From: Terriglobia bacterium
GTDB taxonomy: Bacteria > Acidobacteriota > Terriglobia > Terriglobales > Acidobacteriaceae
DNA length: 64,000 nucleotides
Assembly (NCBI GenBank): GCA_020073165.1
Contig: JAIQFP010000003.1
Location: 124,001 to 188,000, forward strand
Direction: 5' to 3'
Below are positions 15,938 through 24,917 of this stretch, piece after piece. How positions within the stretch are numbered: the first letter of the stretch is position 1; each line of letters begins with the position of its first letter. Both the position numbers and the translations under genes were made by a program. The notes under the pieces are model-generated. The model had not been told where the DNA came from, did no database searches, and saw only the letters and a program-made list of their open reading frames with translations.

Positions 15938-18232
15938 ATGGAAGTTCGACGTCAGATCGAAGTTTCAGGCATCGTGCAGGGCGTCGGCTTTCGCCCCTAC
16001 GTGTACCGCCTCGCCATGGGGAACCACCTCGCCGGGGCCATTCGCAATACCCCTGCGGGCGTTTCCATCGAGATCGAGGGCCCTGCCGAAACTGTCGAAG
16101 ACTTCGTGGTGCGGCTTCCGCGTGAAGCGCCGCCGCTGGCACGTATCACCAGCGTGGCCGTGCGCGAAGTACCCTGCAACGGCGATCGCGAATTCCTCAT
16201 TCTCGGCAGTCGCAGCGGAGAGCAAGTCCGCACCCTGATCTCTCCCGATGTGGCCATCTGTCCCGACTGCCTCCGCGAGCTGTTCGACCCGTCCGACCGC
16301 CGCTACCACTACCCGTTCATCAACTGCACCAACTGCGGTCCGCGCTTCACCATAACGCGTGATATCCCCTACGACCGGCCGCGCACTTCCATGTCGGTGT
16401 TCCCCATGTGTTCCACGTGCCAGGCGGAATACGACGACCCGCTGAATCGCCGCTTCCACGCCCAGCCCAACGCATGCTGGCAGTGCGGTCCGCAGGTCGA
16501 ACTCTGGGACAGGAGCGGGAGGCGAATCGAGTGCCGCGATGCGATTGCGGAGGCAGCTGCGGGTCTGCATGCCGGCCTGGTAGTAGCGGTCAAAGGCCTC
16601 GGCGGATTTCATTTGGCCGCGGACGCGACCAATCCTGCCGCCGTCGCCCTGCTTCGCGAACGCAAACGGCGAGTAGAAAAGCCGTTCGCCATCATGGTTC
16701 CGAGCGTCGCGGCAGCACAGGAAATTTGCCAACTGGACGATGCTGCCCGCGTGGCCTTGGAGTCCGTGCAGCGCCCCGTTGTGCTCCTTCCCTGGACAAA
16801 GCCCAGCCCGATTGCCGACCAGGTCGCGCTTTTCAACCGCTACCTGGGAATCTTCCTGCCGTACACGCCCCTGCATCACCTCCTGCTGGGGGAAGGCGGC
16901 TTCGCGGCTCTGGTCATGACCAGCGGCAACCTGAGCGAGGAGCCGATCGCGATCGAGAACAAGGAAGCGATCGCCCGCCTGCATGGACTCGCCGACTATT
17001 TCCTCGTACACAATCGGGACATTCTCCTGCGCTGCGATGACTCCGTGGTCAGGATCTCGGGTGGAAAGACCCGCCAGTTGCGCCGCTCCCGTGGCTTCGT
17101 TCCGGTACCGGTCTTTTTGAAAGAAGAACAACCGCCGGTGCTCGCGGTCGGCGGCGAACTGAAGAACACCATCTGCCTCACCAAAGGCAAGCATGCCTTC
17201 CTCAGCCAGCACGTTGGAGATCTGGAGAATGTCGAGAGCTACAATTTTTTCGCTGAGGCTGTTGCGCATCTCGAGAAAGTTCTTGAGATTCATCCGCAAA
17301 CCATCGCCTACGACCTCCATCCCGACTATTTTTCGACCCGGTGGGCACTGGAGCAAAAGGGAATGCAGATGGTCGGCGTGCAGCATCACCACGCTCACAT
17401 CGCGAGCTGCATGGCGGAGAATCATCTCGAAGGACGCGTTCTCGGCTTTGCCCTGGACGGTACCGGCTACGGCACCGACGGCCGCATCTGGGGCGGGGAA
17501 GTGCTGATCGCCGGCTATGAAAACTCCGAGCGCGCCGCGCATCTGGAATACGTTCCGCTCCCTGGTGGCGCCGCTGCCATCCGCGAGCCTTGGCGCATGG
17601 CGGTCAGTTACCTGGCGCATCACTTCGGGCACGATTTCCTCGGCCTGCCGGTTCCCTTCGTGCGTCAACTCGACCGGCAGAAGACGGAGCTGCTACTCCA
17701 GATCATCGACCACAAGGTGAACTCGCCCCTGACCTCCAGTTGCGGCCGTTTGTTCGATGCGGTGGCCGCGTTGGTCAGAATACGCCAGCAGGTCAACTAT
17801 GAGGCACAGGCAGCGATTGAACTGGAAATGGCGATTACACCGGCAGACGACAAAACAGCCTACCCGCTAGCGCTGATTCCCGAAGGCGCGCACTGGATCA
17901 TCGGTACGCGTCCGCTGTTCGAAGCCTTGCTTGCCGACCTGAGCCGGAACGTCCCCGAGGGGACCATCAGCCGGCGCTTCCACAGCGGCCTGGTGGAGGG
18001 ATTCGCGCAGATTGCAGACCTCCTGCGGAAGCAGTCAGGCCTCAACCGCGTCTGCCTGAGTGGAGGCAGCTTCCAGAACGTTTATTTGTCGGAGCGTCTC
18101 GAGTCGCGTTTGACGGCCGCCGGATTCGAGGTCTTCACCCACAGCGAGGTTCCTGCCGGGGACGGCGGTTTGAGTCTTGGTCAAGCGCTGGTTGCCGCGC
18201 ACCTAGCAGGGTGGCAAGGAAACCGAAGTTAG
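15938..18232 (+). CDS. hypF: Carbamoyltransferase HypF
   Basis: This 764-residue enzyme makes thiocarbamate on HypE from carbamoyl phosphate and ATP, the source of the cyanide ligands. Domains in order are an acylphosphatase domain (residues 5-90, GIVQGVGFRPYVYRLA), two zinc-finger pairs (CPDC/CTNC and CSTC/CWQC, residues about 108-190), a YrdC-like domain (about 200-380, KGLGGFHLAADA) and a Kae1/TobZ-like C-terminal domain (VQHHHAHIASC, FALDGTGYGTDG). Length and motifs are those of intact HypF. It is the last gene of the locus; a short inverted repeat follows. Confidence 0.95.
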   Translation: MEVRRQIEVSGIVQGVGFRPYVYRLAMGNHLAGAIRNTPAGVSIEIEGPAETVEDFVVRLPREAPPLARITSVAVREVPCNGDREFLILGSRSGEQVRTLISPDVAICPDCLRELFDPSDRRYHYPFINCTNCGPRFTITRDIPYDRPRTSMSVFPMCSTCQAEYDDPLNRRFHAQPNACWQCGPQVELWDRSGRRIECRDAIAEAAAGLHAGLVVAVKGLGGFHLAADATNPAAVALLRERKRRVEKPFAIMVPSVAAAQEICQLDDAARVALESVQRPVVLLPWTKPSPIADQVALFNRYLGIFLPYTPLHHLLLGEGGFAALVMTSGNLSEEPIAIENKEAIARLHGLADYFLVHNRDILLRCDDSVVRISGGKTRQLRRSRGFVPVPVFLKEEQPPVLAVGGELKNTICLTKGKHAFLSQHVGDLENVESYNFFAEAVAHLEKVLEIHPQTIAYDLHPDYFSTRWALEQKGMQMVGVQHHHAHIASCMAENHLEGRVLGFALDGTGYGTDGRIWGGEVLIAGYENSERAAHLEYVPLPGGAAAIREPWRMAVSYLAHHFGHDFLGLPVPFVRQLDRQKTELLLQIIDHKVNSPLTSSCGRLFDAVAALVRIRQQVNYEAQAAIELEMAITPADDKTAYPLALIPEGAHWIIGTRPLFEALLADLSRNVPEGTISRRFHSGLVEGFAQIADLLRKQSGLNRVCLSGGSFQNVYLSERLESRLTAAGFEVFTHSEVPAGDGGLSLGQALVAAHLAGWQGNRS

Positions 18233-18257
18233 TTACCATCGTCCGTCCAACCGGACA

Positions 18258-18279
18258 GGTAACCGCCTCGCCGGTTACC
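18258..18279. repeat. Inverted repeat after hypF
   Basis: GGTAACCG and its exact complement CGGTTACC are separated by six bases. The hairpin lies 26 bp after the hypF stop and 74 bp before the next start. No T-run follows, so it is a weak terminator candidate; an operator is equally possible. Confidence 0.4.
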
Positions 18280-18352
18280 CGGCCAAAAGCCGCGCCCGGC
18301 TTGCCGTTCTGTAACTTGTCCGCGTCTCTCCCCGCAAACTACCCTCTTATCT

Positions 18353-19690
18353 ATGTCGCCGTTGTCTCTCTTGTTCTCCTCCAACGAGGAGACATCGCGC
18401 CCTCTGGCCCAAGCTCTCCACGAGCTCGAGTTCGAAGTCGAGCACTGCCGCGAGATCTTTGCTGCCGTTGAGCGCCTCACCAGCCGCAGTTTTGAAGTGA
18501 TCGTTGCCGACTGGGACGATGGCGTGGAGGCCAGCTTCCTAATCAAGACCTCACGCGAGTTGAAGTCCAACACCGCCGCTTTCAGAGTGGCCGTCGTAAA
18601 CCACGCAGAAGCCGCCTCCGCGGCCCATCTGATCGGCGCTGATCTGGCAATCCTTAAGCCCATCACCCCCGACAAGGTCAAGTATGCCCTGCTGACCTGC
18701 GATGAATTCCTGCGTTGCCTGAGGACTTGGCTGCCTAAGTTCAAAGACACGCCCCGGCCCACAGCCCATGCCGCGAAGAAAGAGTCCCAGCCGGCAGGGA
18801 TGTATGTGCAGGACTCCAGCACGAATGAGCCGGTGAGCCTGGCCGAAGACCTCGGTTTTTCCCCACCGCGCGCTTCGCGTCGTTCCGGCTGGGGCATGGT
18901 GATGTGGCCGTACCAGTCGAGATCGGCGAAGACCCGGCCGAAGACCCAGAGCGCCCGCCGGGCGTCCCTGCTAGCCATCGCTTGTGGAGTCGCGGCTTTC
19001 TCGGTTGGCTATGCGGTTAGTGATGGTCCGCGGATCGAGGCCAACTCCATGACCAAGCTCTGTGAGCGCGCCCTGGAAAAAACCCAGGACTGGCTGCGTC
19101 CGGCGAATACCGACGAAACTGCTGCTCAGGAAATCGCCCAGACTACGAGCCCTGCGGCGTTTGGTTCGAAGGCCGGTCCGCGTACTCGCATTCGCGTGAC
19201 ACCGGTAGCCTCTCATCCCAGCACCGATCAGAGTACGATGCCGCGCCAGGAGTCCGTGCGGCTAGAAACCGAACAGGCGCCGGAAGCAACACAGGCCCCT
19301 GCGGCGACCACCAACATTCCCGATAGTTTGAGGACTCCGGTGCAGATCGCCAGCATTCGCGCGGTGAATGCGACATTCGGCCCAAGCCTCTTGAGCGCAT
19401 TGGAGCCCGTAAACCTGCCTGAAGATCTTTCCCAAAAGCTGCTGCTGCAGAAGGTGCAGCCCAGCTATCCCGAGCAGGCGTTGCGGGCTGGGTTGCAAGG
19501 GCCGGTGGTTTTACAAGCCTGGATCGCGAAAGACGGAACCGTTCGGGACCTAAAACTGGTTCGCGGCTACCTCGTGCTCGGCCAGGCGGCCTACCAGGCG
19601 GTGAAGCAGTGGCGCTACAAGCCCTATTTCCTGAATGGTCGAGCAGTGGAAGCCCAGACCTTCATTACCGTCGACTTCAAACTGCCTTAA
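18353..19690 (+). CDS. TonB-family energy transducer with receiver-like N-terminal domain
   Basis: This is a 445-residue fusion. Residues 1-120 look like a response-regulator receiver fold: alternating beta strands and helices, an acidic VADWDDG where the phospho-Asp sits, and LKPI near the end. A basic linker leads to one hydrophobic helix (about residues 203-221, LLAIACGVAAFSVGYAV). A Pro/Ala/Thr-rich periplasmic spacer follows. The last 80 residues are a TonB C-terminal domain (VQPSYPEQALRAGLQGPVVL, YQAVKQWRYKPY). TonB proteins energise outer-membrane receptors. A cytoplasmic receiver suggests that energy coupling could be switched by a signal, but that is inference. No exbB or exbD is adjacent. 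Confidence 0.8.
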   Translation: MSPLSLLFSSNEETSRPLAQALHELEFEVEHCREIFAAVERLTSRSFEVIVADWDDGVEASFLIKTSRELKSNTAAFRVAVVNHAEAASAAHLIGADLAILKPITPDKVKYALLTCDEFLRCLRTWLPKFKDTPRPTAHAAKKESQPAGMYVQDSSTNEPVSLAEDLGFSPPRASRRSGWGMVMWPYQSRSAKTRPKTQSARRASLLAIACGVAAFSVGYAVSDGPRIEANSMTKLCERALEKTQDWLRPANTDETAAQEIAQTTSPAAFGSKAGPRTRIRVTPVASHPSTDQSTMPRQESVRLETEQAPEATQAPAATTNIPDSLRTPVQIASIRAVNATFGPSLLSALEPVNLPEDLSQKLLLQKVQPSYPEQALRAGLQGPVVLQAWIAKDGTVRDLKLVRGYLVLGQAAYQAVKQWRYKPYFLNGRAVEAQTFITVDFKLP

Positions 19691-19803
19691 GTCTACTAGA
19701 ATCACGCCGTTCACCCGCAATTTCCCCGCCTTTCTCCCGAGGGACCCGTCGGGTTCCCGCTGAGTCAACCAGTTCACAACTTTTTACATTGTTTTACCCT
19801 TGA

Positions 19804-19832
19804 TTGACACATGCCCTGTCCCGTTGAACTAT
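19804..19832 (+). promoter_or_regulatory. Candidate sigma-70 promoter for the sensor kinase gene
   Basis: A perfect -35 hexamer TTGACA (19804-19809) is followed after 17 bp by AACTAT (19827-19832), which keeps the key A and T of the -10. It lies 46 bp before the kinase ATG. The -10 is weak, so confidence is limited. Confidence 0.4.
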
Positions 19833-19877
19833 GTTTCGTATCGGCTGATCCGGGCAGACTCGGGTCAAGAGACCACC

Positions 19878-21557
19878 ATGAAAGTCAAGCGGCGTCTGAA
19901 CGAACGTAAGCGGCTGATGCTGACCCTGGAGCTCGCCGTAGTGCTGCCTGCCGCGGTCCTGGTCATCCTCAGCGCCCTGCACCTCAAGTCCATCCAGCGC
20001 GATCGTGCCGTTGAGGCCGCCATCCAGCGCGATTTCACCCAGGTGCTGGCTATCTCCGAGAAGCAAATGAACCAGAAGGCATTCGACCTGGCTGACGACG
20101 TCCGTAATGAAATTCCTGGCCCAGGCGAGGCATGCTCTGAGACCCTCGACCGCATTCTCGCTTCGCATCCCTACGCTGCACACGTATTTGTATTCGACCC
20201 CAAGAAGGGGCTGGTGTTCCGCTCCCAGCCTAATCGGCTGGAGGATGAGGATTTTCGCAAGGAAGCCGACTCCCTCTCCAAGATGCACGAGGGCTGGTTG
20301 AGCATGGAGTACAAGGACATCAGCAAAGAGATCGCCAGCATGGAGAAGAAGGGGTGGTTCTACTATTCCTTCTACAATTGGGCACCGCGAGGCGACAAGC
20401 ACATCTACCAAGCGGCGCTCATTTTCCGCCAGAAAGATGAAGCGGGAAACCAGACGGCCCTCGGCGGCATGGTCTTTGACGCCGAATACCTGCGCGATCG
20501 GTTTTTCCCCGAGATGCTGGAAACGGTCATGAGCCGTAATTTTTCAGAATCGCAGAGCGACAAGAATCACGCGGTGATGATGGTGCACGCCCGGAACGAA
20601 TCGACTCCGCTGTTCGCCTCCGAGGGATGGGACGGTGGCACGCCCGAGGTGGAACGCAACATGGAAACCGTGTTTCGTGGGTTGACCCTGGCTATCAAGC
20701 TGCGCGGAACCACGCTCGAGGCGATCGGGCAACACTTTGTGCGTACGAGCTTCCTGATTCTGGGAGTTCTTTCTCTCCTGCTGGCAGGTGGCATCTTCCT
20801 CACCTATCGCAATGTCAGCAAGGAAATGGCCCTGGCGCGGCTTAAGTCCGATTTCGTTTCCAACGTCTCCCACGAACTGCGCACGCCACTCTCGCTAATC
20901 CGGCTTTATGCGGAAACCCTGGAAATGGGACGCCTCACGAGCCCGGAAAAATACCAGGAGTACTACCAGATCATCCGCAAAGAGAGTGAACGGCTGACTG
21001 CATTGATCAACAACATCCTTGATTTTTCGCGGATCGAAGCTGGCCGCAAGGAATACGAGTTTCGTGAGACTGACTTGCGCGAACTGGTGCACAACACGCT
21101 CGAGTCTTACCGCTACCAGATCGAGCAGCACGGTTTCACCTTTGAGGAGAAGATCGATCCCGTGCCGCCGCTGCGGGTGGACCGCGAAGCCATGGCCCGC
21201 TCGCTGCTCAACCTGGTCAACAACGCGCTCAAGTACTCGCAGGACCGGAAATACATCGGCGTGAACCTGTATCGGGATAACGGATCAGTCAAGTTGGAAG
21301 TGGTGGACCACGGCATCGGCATTCCCGCGCAGGAGCAGCACAAGATTTTTGAGAAGTTTTATCGGGTGGGTGATCCCCTGGTGCATAACACCAAGGGCAG
21401 CGGGCTGGGACTGGCGCTGGTGCGCCACATCGTACAAGCGCATGGTGGCCAGGTCTCGGTCGACAGTTCGCCGGGTCGCGGCAGCAAATTCACCATCGCT
21501 CTTCCGGTACGAACCGCAGAGCAGAATCACCAGGTTGTATCAGCAACAACCACGTAG
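19878..21557 (+). CDS. Membrane sensor histidine kinase
   Basis: This 559-residue kinase has a helix at about 16-36 and a periplasmic sensing region of about 250 residues with no recognised fold. A second helix lies at about 288-310 (FLILGVLSLLLAGGIFL), followed by a HisKA domain with the phospho-acceptor in SNVSHELRTP. The HATPase domain carries NNALKYS (N box), DHGIGIP (G1) and GSGLGLALV (G2). I chose the ATG at 19878; longer frames lack a ribosome site and would run into the putative promoter. Its stop codon lies inside an interspersed repeat. The OmpR-type regulator 81 bp downstream is the obvious partner. Confidence 0.88.
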   Translation: MKVKRRLNERKRLMLTLELAVVLPAAVLVILSALHLKSIQRDRAVEAAIQRDFTQVLAISEKQMNQKAFDLADDVRNEIPGPGEACSETLDRILASHPYAAHVFVFDPKKGLVFRSQPNRLEDEDFRKEADSLSKMHEGWLSMEYKDISKEIASMEKKGWFYYSFYNWAPRGDKHIYQAALIFRQKDEAGNQTALGGMVFDAEYLRDRFFPEMLETVMSRNFSESQSDKNHAVMMVHARNESTPLFASEGWDGGTPEVERNMETVFRGLTLAIKLRGTTLEAIGQHFVRTSFLILGVLSLLLAGGIFLTYRNVSKEMALARLKSDFVSNVSHELRTPLSLIRLYAETLEMGRLTSPEKYQEYYQIIRKESERLTALINNILDFSRIEAGRKEYEFRETDLRELVHNTLESYRYQIEQHGFTFEEKIDPVPPLRVDREAMARSLLNLVNNALKYSQDRKYIGVNLYRDNGSVKLEVVDHGIGIPAQEQHKIFEKFYRVGDPLVHNTKGSGLGLALVRHIVQAHGGQVSVDSSPGRGSKFTIALPVRTAEQNHQVVSATTT

Positions 21558-21597
21558 GGACGGCCGCTTCGGCCGTTCACCGAGCGAAGCGAGGTTA
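21552..21597 (+). repeat. Interspersed intergenic repeat A, copy 1
   Basis: The copy starts ACGTAGGGAC, contains the hairpin CGGCCGCTTCGGCCG and ends AGCGAAGCGAGGTTAC. A close copy is at 29854-29901. The TAG at 21555-21557 in this repeat is the stop codon of the sensor kinase gene. REP-like in size and structure. Confidence 0.65.
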
Positions 21598-21638
21598 CAA
21601 GGTATCACGTTCTAGAACGAGTTGGGGAGACGGCAAGC

Positions 21639-22319
21639 ATGGCCAAGATTCTCATCGTCGAGGACGAACCCAACATGGTCGCCGGGTTGCGCGACAACTT
21701 CGAATACGAAGGCTACGAGGTCATCACTGCCCCCGACGGCGTAGCCGGCCTGGAACGCGCCCTCGCCGATTCCCCCGACCTCGTAGTCCTCGACGTCATG
21801 ATGCCCCGCATGAGCGGCCTGGACGTCTGCAAGCAGCTCAAGGCCAAGCGGCCGTCCGTCCCCGTCATCATGCTCACTGCCCGCGGCCAGGAGGTGGACA
21901 AGGTGGTCGGCCTGGAGTTGGGCGCCGATGACTATGTCACCAAGCCGTTTTCCATCCGCGAGCTGTTGGCGCGGGTGAAGGCTGTTCTGCGCCGCGCACG
22001 CCCGGTCCCCAAAGAACAGGAACGCGTCTCCTTCGGAGACGTCGAGGTCAACCTGCGTAGCTGCCAGGTGTCGAAAAGCGGCAAAGCGCTGGATTTTTCC
22101 TCGAAAGAGTTCGAATTGCTCAAGTATTTCCTCTGTCACCCAGGGGAGACTCTGAGCCGCGATCGCCTCCTCGAAGATGTCTGGGGCTACGATCGCTTTC
22201 CGACCACGCGTACCGTGGATGCCCACATTGTCCGCTTGCGGCAGAAGCTTGAGCCCAAGCCCGATGAACCGCGTTTCATCCTGACCGTGCACGGCACGGG
22301 ATACAAGTTCGTTTCTTAG
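21639..22319 (+). CDS. OmpR/PhoB-family response regulator
   Basis: This 226-residue two-domain regulator has a receiver at residues 1-120 with the acidic pocket (IVEDEPN), the phospho-acceptor Asp in LVVLDVMMP and the Lys in TKPFS. A winged-helix DNA-binding domain occupies 130-226 (LDFSSKEFELLKYFL, TVDAHIVRLRQKLE). GGGGAGACGGC precedes the ATG. It follows the sensor kinase and precedes a SpoIIE-type phosphatase by 17 bp, so kinase, regulator and phosphatase probably belong to one signalling unit. The genes it controls are unknown. Confidence 0.92.
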   Translation: MAKILIVEDEPNMVAGLRDNFEYEGYEVITAPDGVAGLERALADSPDLVVLDVMMPRMSGLDVCKQLKAKRPSVPVIMLTARGQEVDKVVGLELGADDYVTKPFSIRELLARVKAVLRRARPVPKEQERVSFGDVEVNLRSCQVSKSGKALDFSSKEFELLKYFLCHPGETLSRDRLLEDVWGYDRFPTTRTVDAHIVRLRQKLEPKPDEPRFILTVHGTGYKFVS

Positions 22320-22336
22320 CTGAGCAGGAGAGGGAA

Positions 22337-23224
22337 GTGGAGAACGCTGTACAAAATCGCAGCTCCCGGCAGCGGATAGCTTCTGTTCATCGAGCGGAGG
22401 TCTCCCGGCGCCCAGTCGAGTCCGTCGCTTTGGCGGAGGTGGCGCGGCGCCATGGGCTCGAGGACCAACTTGCCCAGGTGCGCCGCGAGCACGACGAACT
22501 GCGCCGCGTGCTGTTCGAGGCCGCCCAGGTACAGAGAAAGCTCTGCGGCCCACGCCTGCTGCGCCGCGAGTCGTTTGAAATCGCCACCGAAATCTTCCCG
22601 GTGCGGCACGTTTCTGGAGATTTCATCAGCCTGTTCGACGCTCAAGGCGACCTGGTGTTTGCCATCGGCGATATCGCCGGCAAAGGCCTGCCCGCCGGCA
22701 TGTGGTTCACCCATCTGATCAGCATGCTCCGTCTGCAATTCGGGTCCCACGGCGACCCCGCGGCCACTTTGGCCGCCGTCAATCGTGATCTTTTGCGGAC
22801 TGGCACGGAGTTGCCGCTGACCACTATGTTTCTGGCGCGGCTCAACTCGAAGACCGGCGAGATCACCTATTGCAACGCCGGCCATCCGCCGGCCCTGCTG
22901 CTGCGGGCCAACGGGCGATTGGAGGGTCTGCGCAATGGCGGGCCGCTGCTGGGTGCCTTGATGGGCGCTTCCTTTGTTAATGGGAAGACTACGCTGAAGC
23001 CAGGGGACACGCTGCTGGGCTATTCGGACGGGATCACGGAATGCCGCAATGCCACCGGCAGCGATTTTGGCGCGGAACGGTTGCTGTCTGCTGCACAAGC
23101 CGCTCGCGACTCGGGCGCCACTGCCACGTTGTTTTCCGTGCTGGGGGCGGCCGAGGATTTTGCCGGCGGCTACGCCCGTGAGGACGACCTTGCTTTGATC
23201 GTGGTGCATCGGGACTCGGACTGA
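22337..23224 (+). CDS. PP2C-type (SpoIIE/RsbU) serine phosphatase
   Basis: This 295-residue protein has an N-terminal coiled-coil-like helix (about 35-70, heavy in Leu/Arg/Glu) and then a SpoIIE domain (about 80-295). Metal-binding motifs include VSGDFISLF, FAIGDIAGKGLPAGM, YCNAGHPPALLL, LLGYSDGITE and the final DDLALIVVH. In the family such enzymes dephosphorylate anti-anti-sigma factors in partner-switching cascades. The start is the GTG at 22337 with CAGGAGAGGGA just upstream. An ECF sigma gene begins immediately after its stop, but no STAS or RsbW-like protein is visible, so the substrate is unknown. Confidence 0.88.
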   Translation: MENAVQNRSSRQRIASVHRAEVSRRPVESVALAEVARRHGLEDQLAQVRREHDELRRVLFEAAQVQRKLCGPRLLRRESFEIATEIFPVRHVSGDFISLFDAQGDLVFAIGDIAGKGLPAGMWFTHLISMLRLQFGSHGDPAATLAAVNRDLLRTGTELPLTTMFLARLNSKTGEITYCNAGHPPALLLRANGRLEGLRNGGPLLGALMGASFVNGKTTLKPGDTLLGYSDGITECRNATGSDFGAERLLSAAQAARDSGATATLFSVLGAAEDFAGGYAREDDLALIVVHRDSD

Positions 23225-23905
23225 ATGGGAACGACTGTGTCAGACATGAGCAAAATTCCGCGGACGCCAGCGTATCTGAACCGCCCCTTGGTTCCGTCCG
23301 GCCGGGCGGCAGCGGCGGCCCGTTCGGCTCGCATCGACGACACCGTCCTCATTCGCCAGGCCCAGCAAGGCAATGCCGCTGCTTTCGAAGAACTGGTGCG
23401 CCAATACGACCGGGCCGTCCTGCGGCTCGCGGTCCATCTCACCGGATCGCAGGAAGACGGGCAGGATATCTACCAGGAAGCGTTCTTGCGCGCCTACATC
23501 AACCTGGCTCGGTTTCGCTTCGAGTGTTCCTTCTACACCTGGATTTATCGCATCGTGACCAACCTTTGTCTCGATCACCTGCGCAAGAAGTCGTCCCGCA
23601 CCCGCGATCTTACGACCACCGTTTCTCCCGATGGCGAGGAAGAGGAAGTGCTCGACCGTATGCCCGATCAACGCCCGGCCGCCAGCCCGGAGCGCAATTT
23701 TGTCGGTCGTGAACTGCGGAGATGCATCCAGCGCGCCATGGGCAAACTCTCTCCCCGTGAGCGCATGGTGTTCGAGCTCAAGCACTATCATGGGATGAGG
23801 CTGCGCACCGTCGCTGGTATTCTGAACACCACCGAAGGCACCATCAAGAACACGCTGTTCCGTGCCACCCACAAACTGCGCACCCAACTCGCCGACGTTC
23901 GCTGA
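23225..23905 (+). CDS. RNA polymerase sigma factor, ECF type
   Basis: This 226-residue sigma-70 family member has region 2 at about 45-115 (FEELVRQYDRAVLRLA, DIYQEAFLRAYINLARF, FYTWIYRIVTNLCLDHLR). An acidic linker follows, then region 4 at about 160-220 (LSPRERMVFELKHYHGM, TEGTIKNTLFRATHKLR). Regions 1 and 3 are lacking, as in ECF factors. The ATG begins right after the TGA of the phosphatase; a second in-frame ATG 21 bp later is possible. No zinc-finger anti-sigma gene follows. The next gene encodes an exported protein instead. Confidence 0.88.
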   Translation: MGTTVSDMSKIPRTPAYLNRPLVPSGRAAAAARSARIDDTVLIRQAQQGNAAAFEELVRQYDRAVLRLAVHLTGSQEDGQDIYQEAFLRAYINLARFRFECSFYTWIYRIVTNLCLDHLRKKSSRTRDLTTTVSPDGEEEEVLDRMPDQRPAASPERNFVGRELRRCIQRAMGKLSPRERMVFELKHYHGMRLRTVAGILNTTEGTIKNTLFRATHKLRTQLADVR

Positions 23906-24014
23906 CTTCTCCTGGAGAAGAGTTCTGTGCACGAGAGTCAAAGGAAGATAGAATCTCCTTTCTCGTCATCTGTGCATCCAGATCCAAGCCGTTGCGCAGT
24001 GGGAAAGTTGCCTT

Positions 24015-24848
24015 ATGCTGTACCTCCGGACCATGGCGCGGAAATCCGCAACAGCGTGGCTCGTCCAAACCTTGGTTGTGGCTACGCTTCCGTGGTCCGC
24101 CTTGCTGGGCGAAGGTGCGACGATGGCGGAAGGTCCCCGTCCCGCTACTCTCACTGCTGACAACATCGTGCAACAACTGGTGGCCGCCAATGCCAGGCGT
24201 GCCTTGGCTTTGCGTGGCTATCGGCAATCCCGCTCCTACAGCGTGAACTATCATGGGTTCCCCGGCGGCCGCAGCGCCGCCATGAAGGTGGAAGCCTCCT
24301 TCACCGCCCCCGACCAGAAGGACTTCAACGTGATTTCGGAAAGTGGCTCCAAGTTCCTGCTAAATCACGTGCTCCTGAAGCTGCTCGACAGCGAGAAAGA
24401 GGCCTGGAGCGGGCAAGGTGGCAAGCAGATGGAACTTACCCCCGACAACTATGAGTTTACGTTCGTGGAGATGGACCACAGGCCCGAAGGCGATGCCTAC
24501 GTCTTGCAGGTCAAGCCCAGGATCAACAATAAGTATCTGTACAAGGGGCGAATATGGGTTGACGCGCACGACTTTGCCGTCACCCGGCTCGCCGGCGAGC
24601 CTGCCAGGAACCCATCGTTCTGGATTAGCCACACCCAGATTGATCTCCATTACGCCAAGTTCGGAGACTTCTGGCTGCCTTTACACAACGACTCAGTCAC
24701 CCACGTGCGCTTCGGCGGCGATGCGGTGTTGAGCATCGACTACACCGACTACCAGATCAACAACGCCAAACAGGTTCAAAATGCTCGTCCTTCCGGCCAC
24801 GTTCCCACGCTGCCACCCGCCAATGCCGTTTCCGGCGACCCACATTAA
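24015..24848 (+). CDS. Exported LolA-like protein, function unknown
   Basis: This is a 277-residue protein with an N-terminal signal segment (about residues 12-38, TAWLVQTLVVATLPWSALLG). The rest is predicted mostly beta: alternating hydrophobic strands such as YEFTFVEMD, DAYVLQVKPR and KGRIWVDAHDFAVTRLAGEP. This pattern (a Tyr-rich N-terminal helix, then a curved sheet) resembles outer-membrane lipoprotein-sorting, LolA/MucB-type domains. MucB-like proteins regulate sigma factors in some bacteria, and the gene follows a sigma factor gene; the link is only suggestive. Confident as a real secreted protein, weak on function. Confidence 0.65.
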   Translation: MLYLRTMARKSATAWLVQTLVVATLPWSALLGEGATMAEGPRPATLTADNIVQQLVAANARRALALRGYRQSRSYSVNYHGFPGGRSAAMKVEASFTAPDQKDFNVISESGSKFLLNHVLLKLLDSEKEAWSGQGGKQMELTPDNYEFTFVEMDHRPEGDAYVLQVKPRINNKYLYKGRIWVDAHDFAVTRLAGEPARNPSFWISHTQIDLHYAKFGDFWLPLHNDSVTHVRFGGDAVLSIDYTDYQINNAKQVQNARPSGHVPTLPPANAVSGDPH

Positions 24849-24917
24849 CCCGCCACGCCGAGTTATCACCGACAGCGGCGAGGCGCGGGCGTAAACTGTT
24901 TTGCGGCGGAGGTGGGT

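Noticed and set aside
15965-17668. 567-codon open frame antisense to hypF
   Set aside because: It lies wholly opposite a gene with unmistakable motifs, has no recognisable domain and is the kind of long antisense frame that GC-rich third positions create.
18258-18279. Rho-independent terminator after hypF
   Set aside because: The stem is good but no T-run follows, so I list it only as an inverted repeat.
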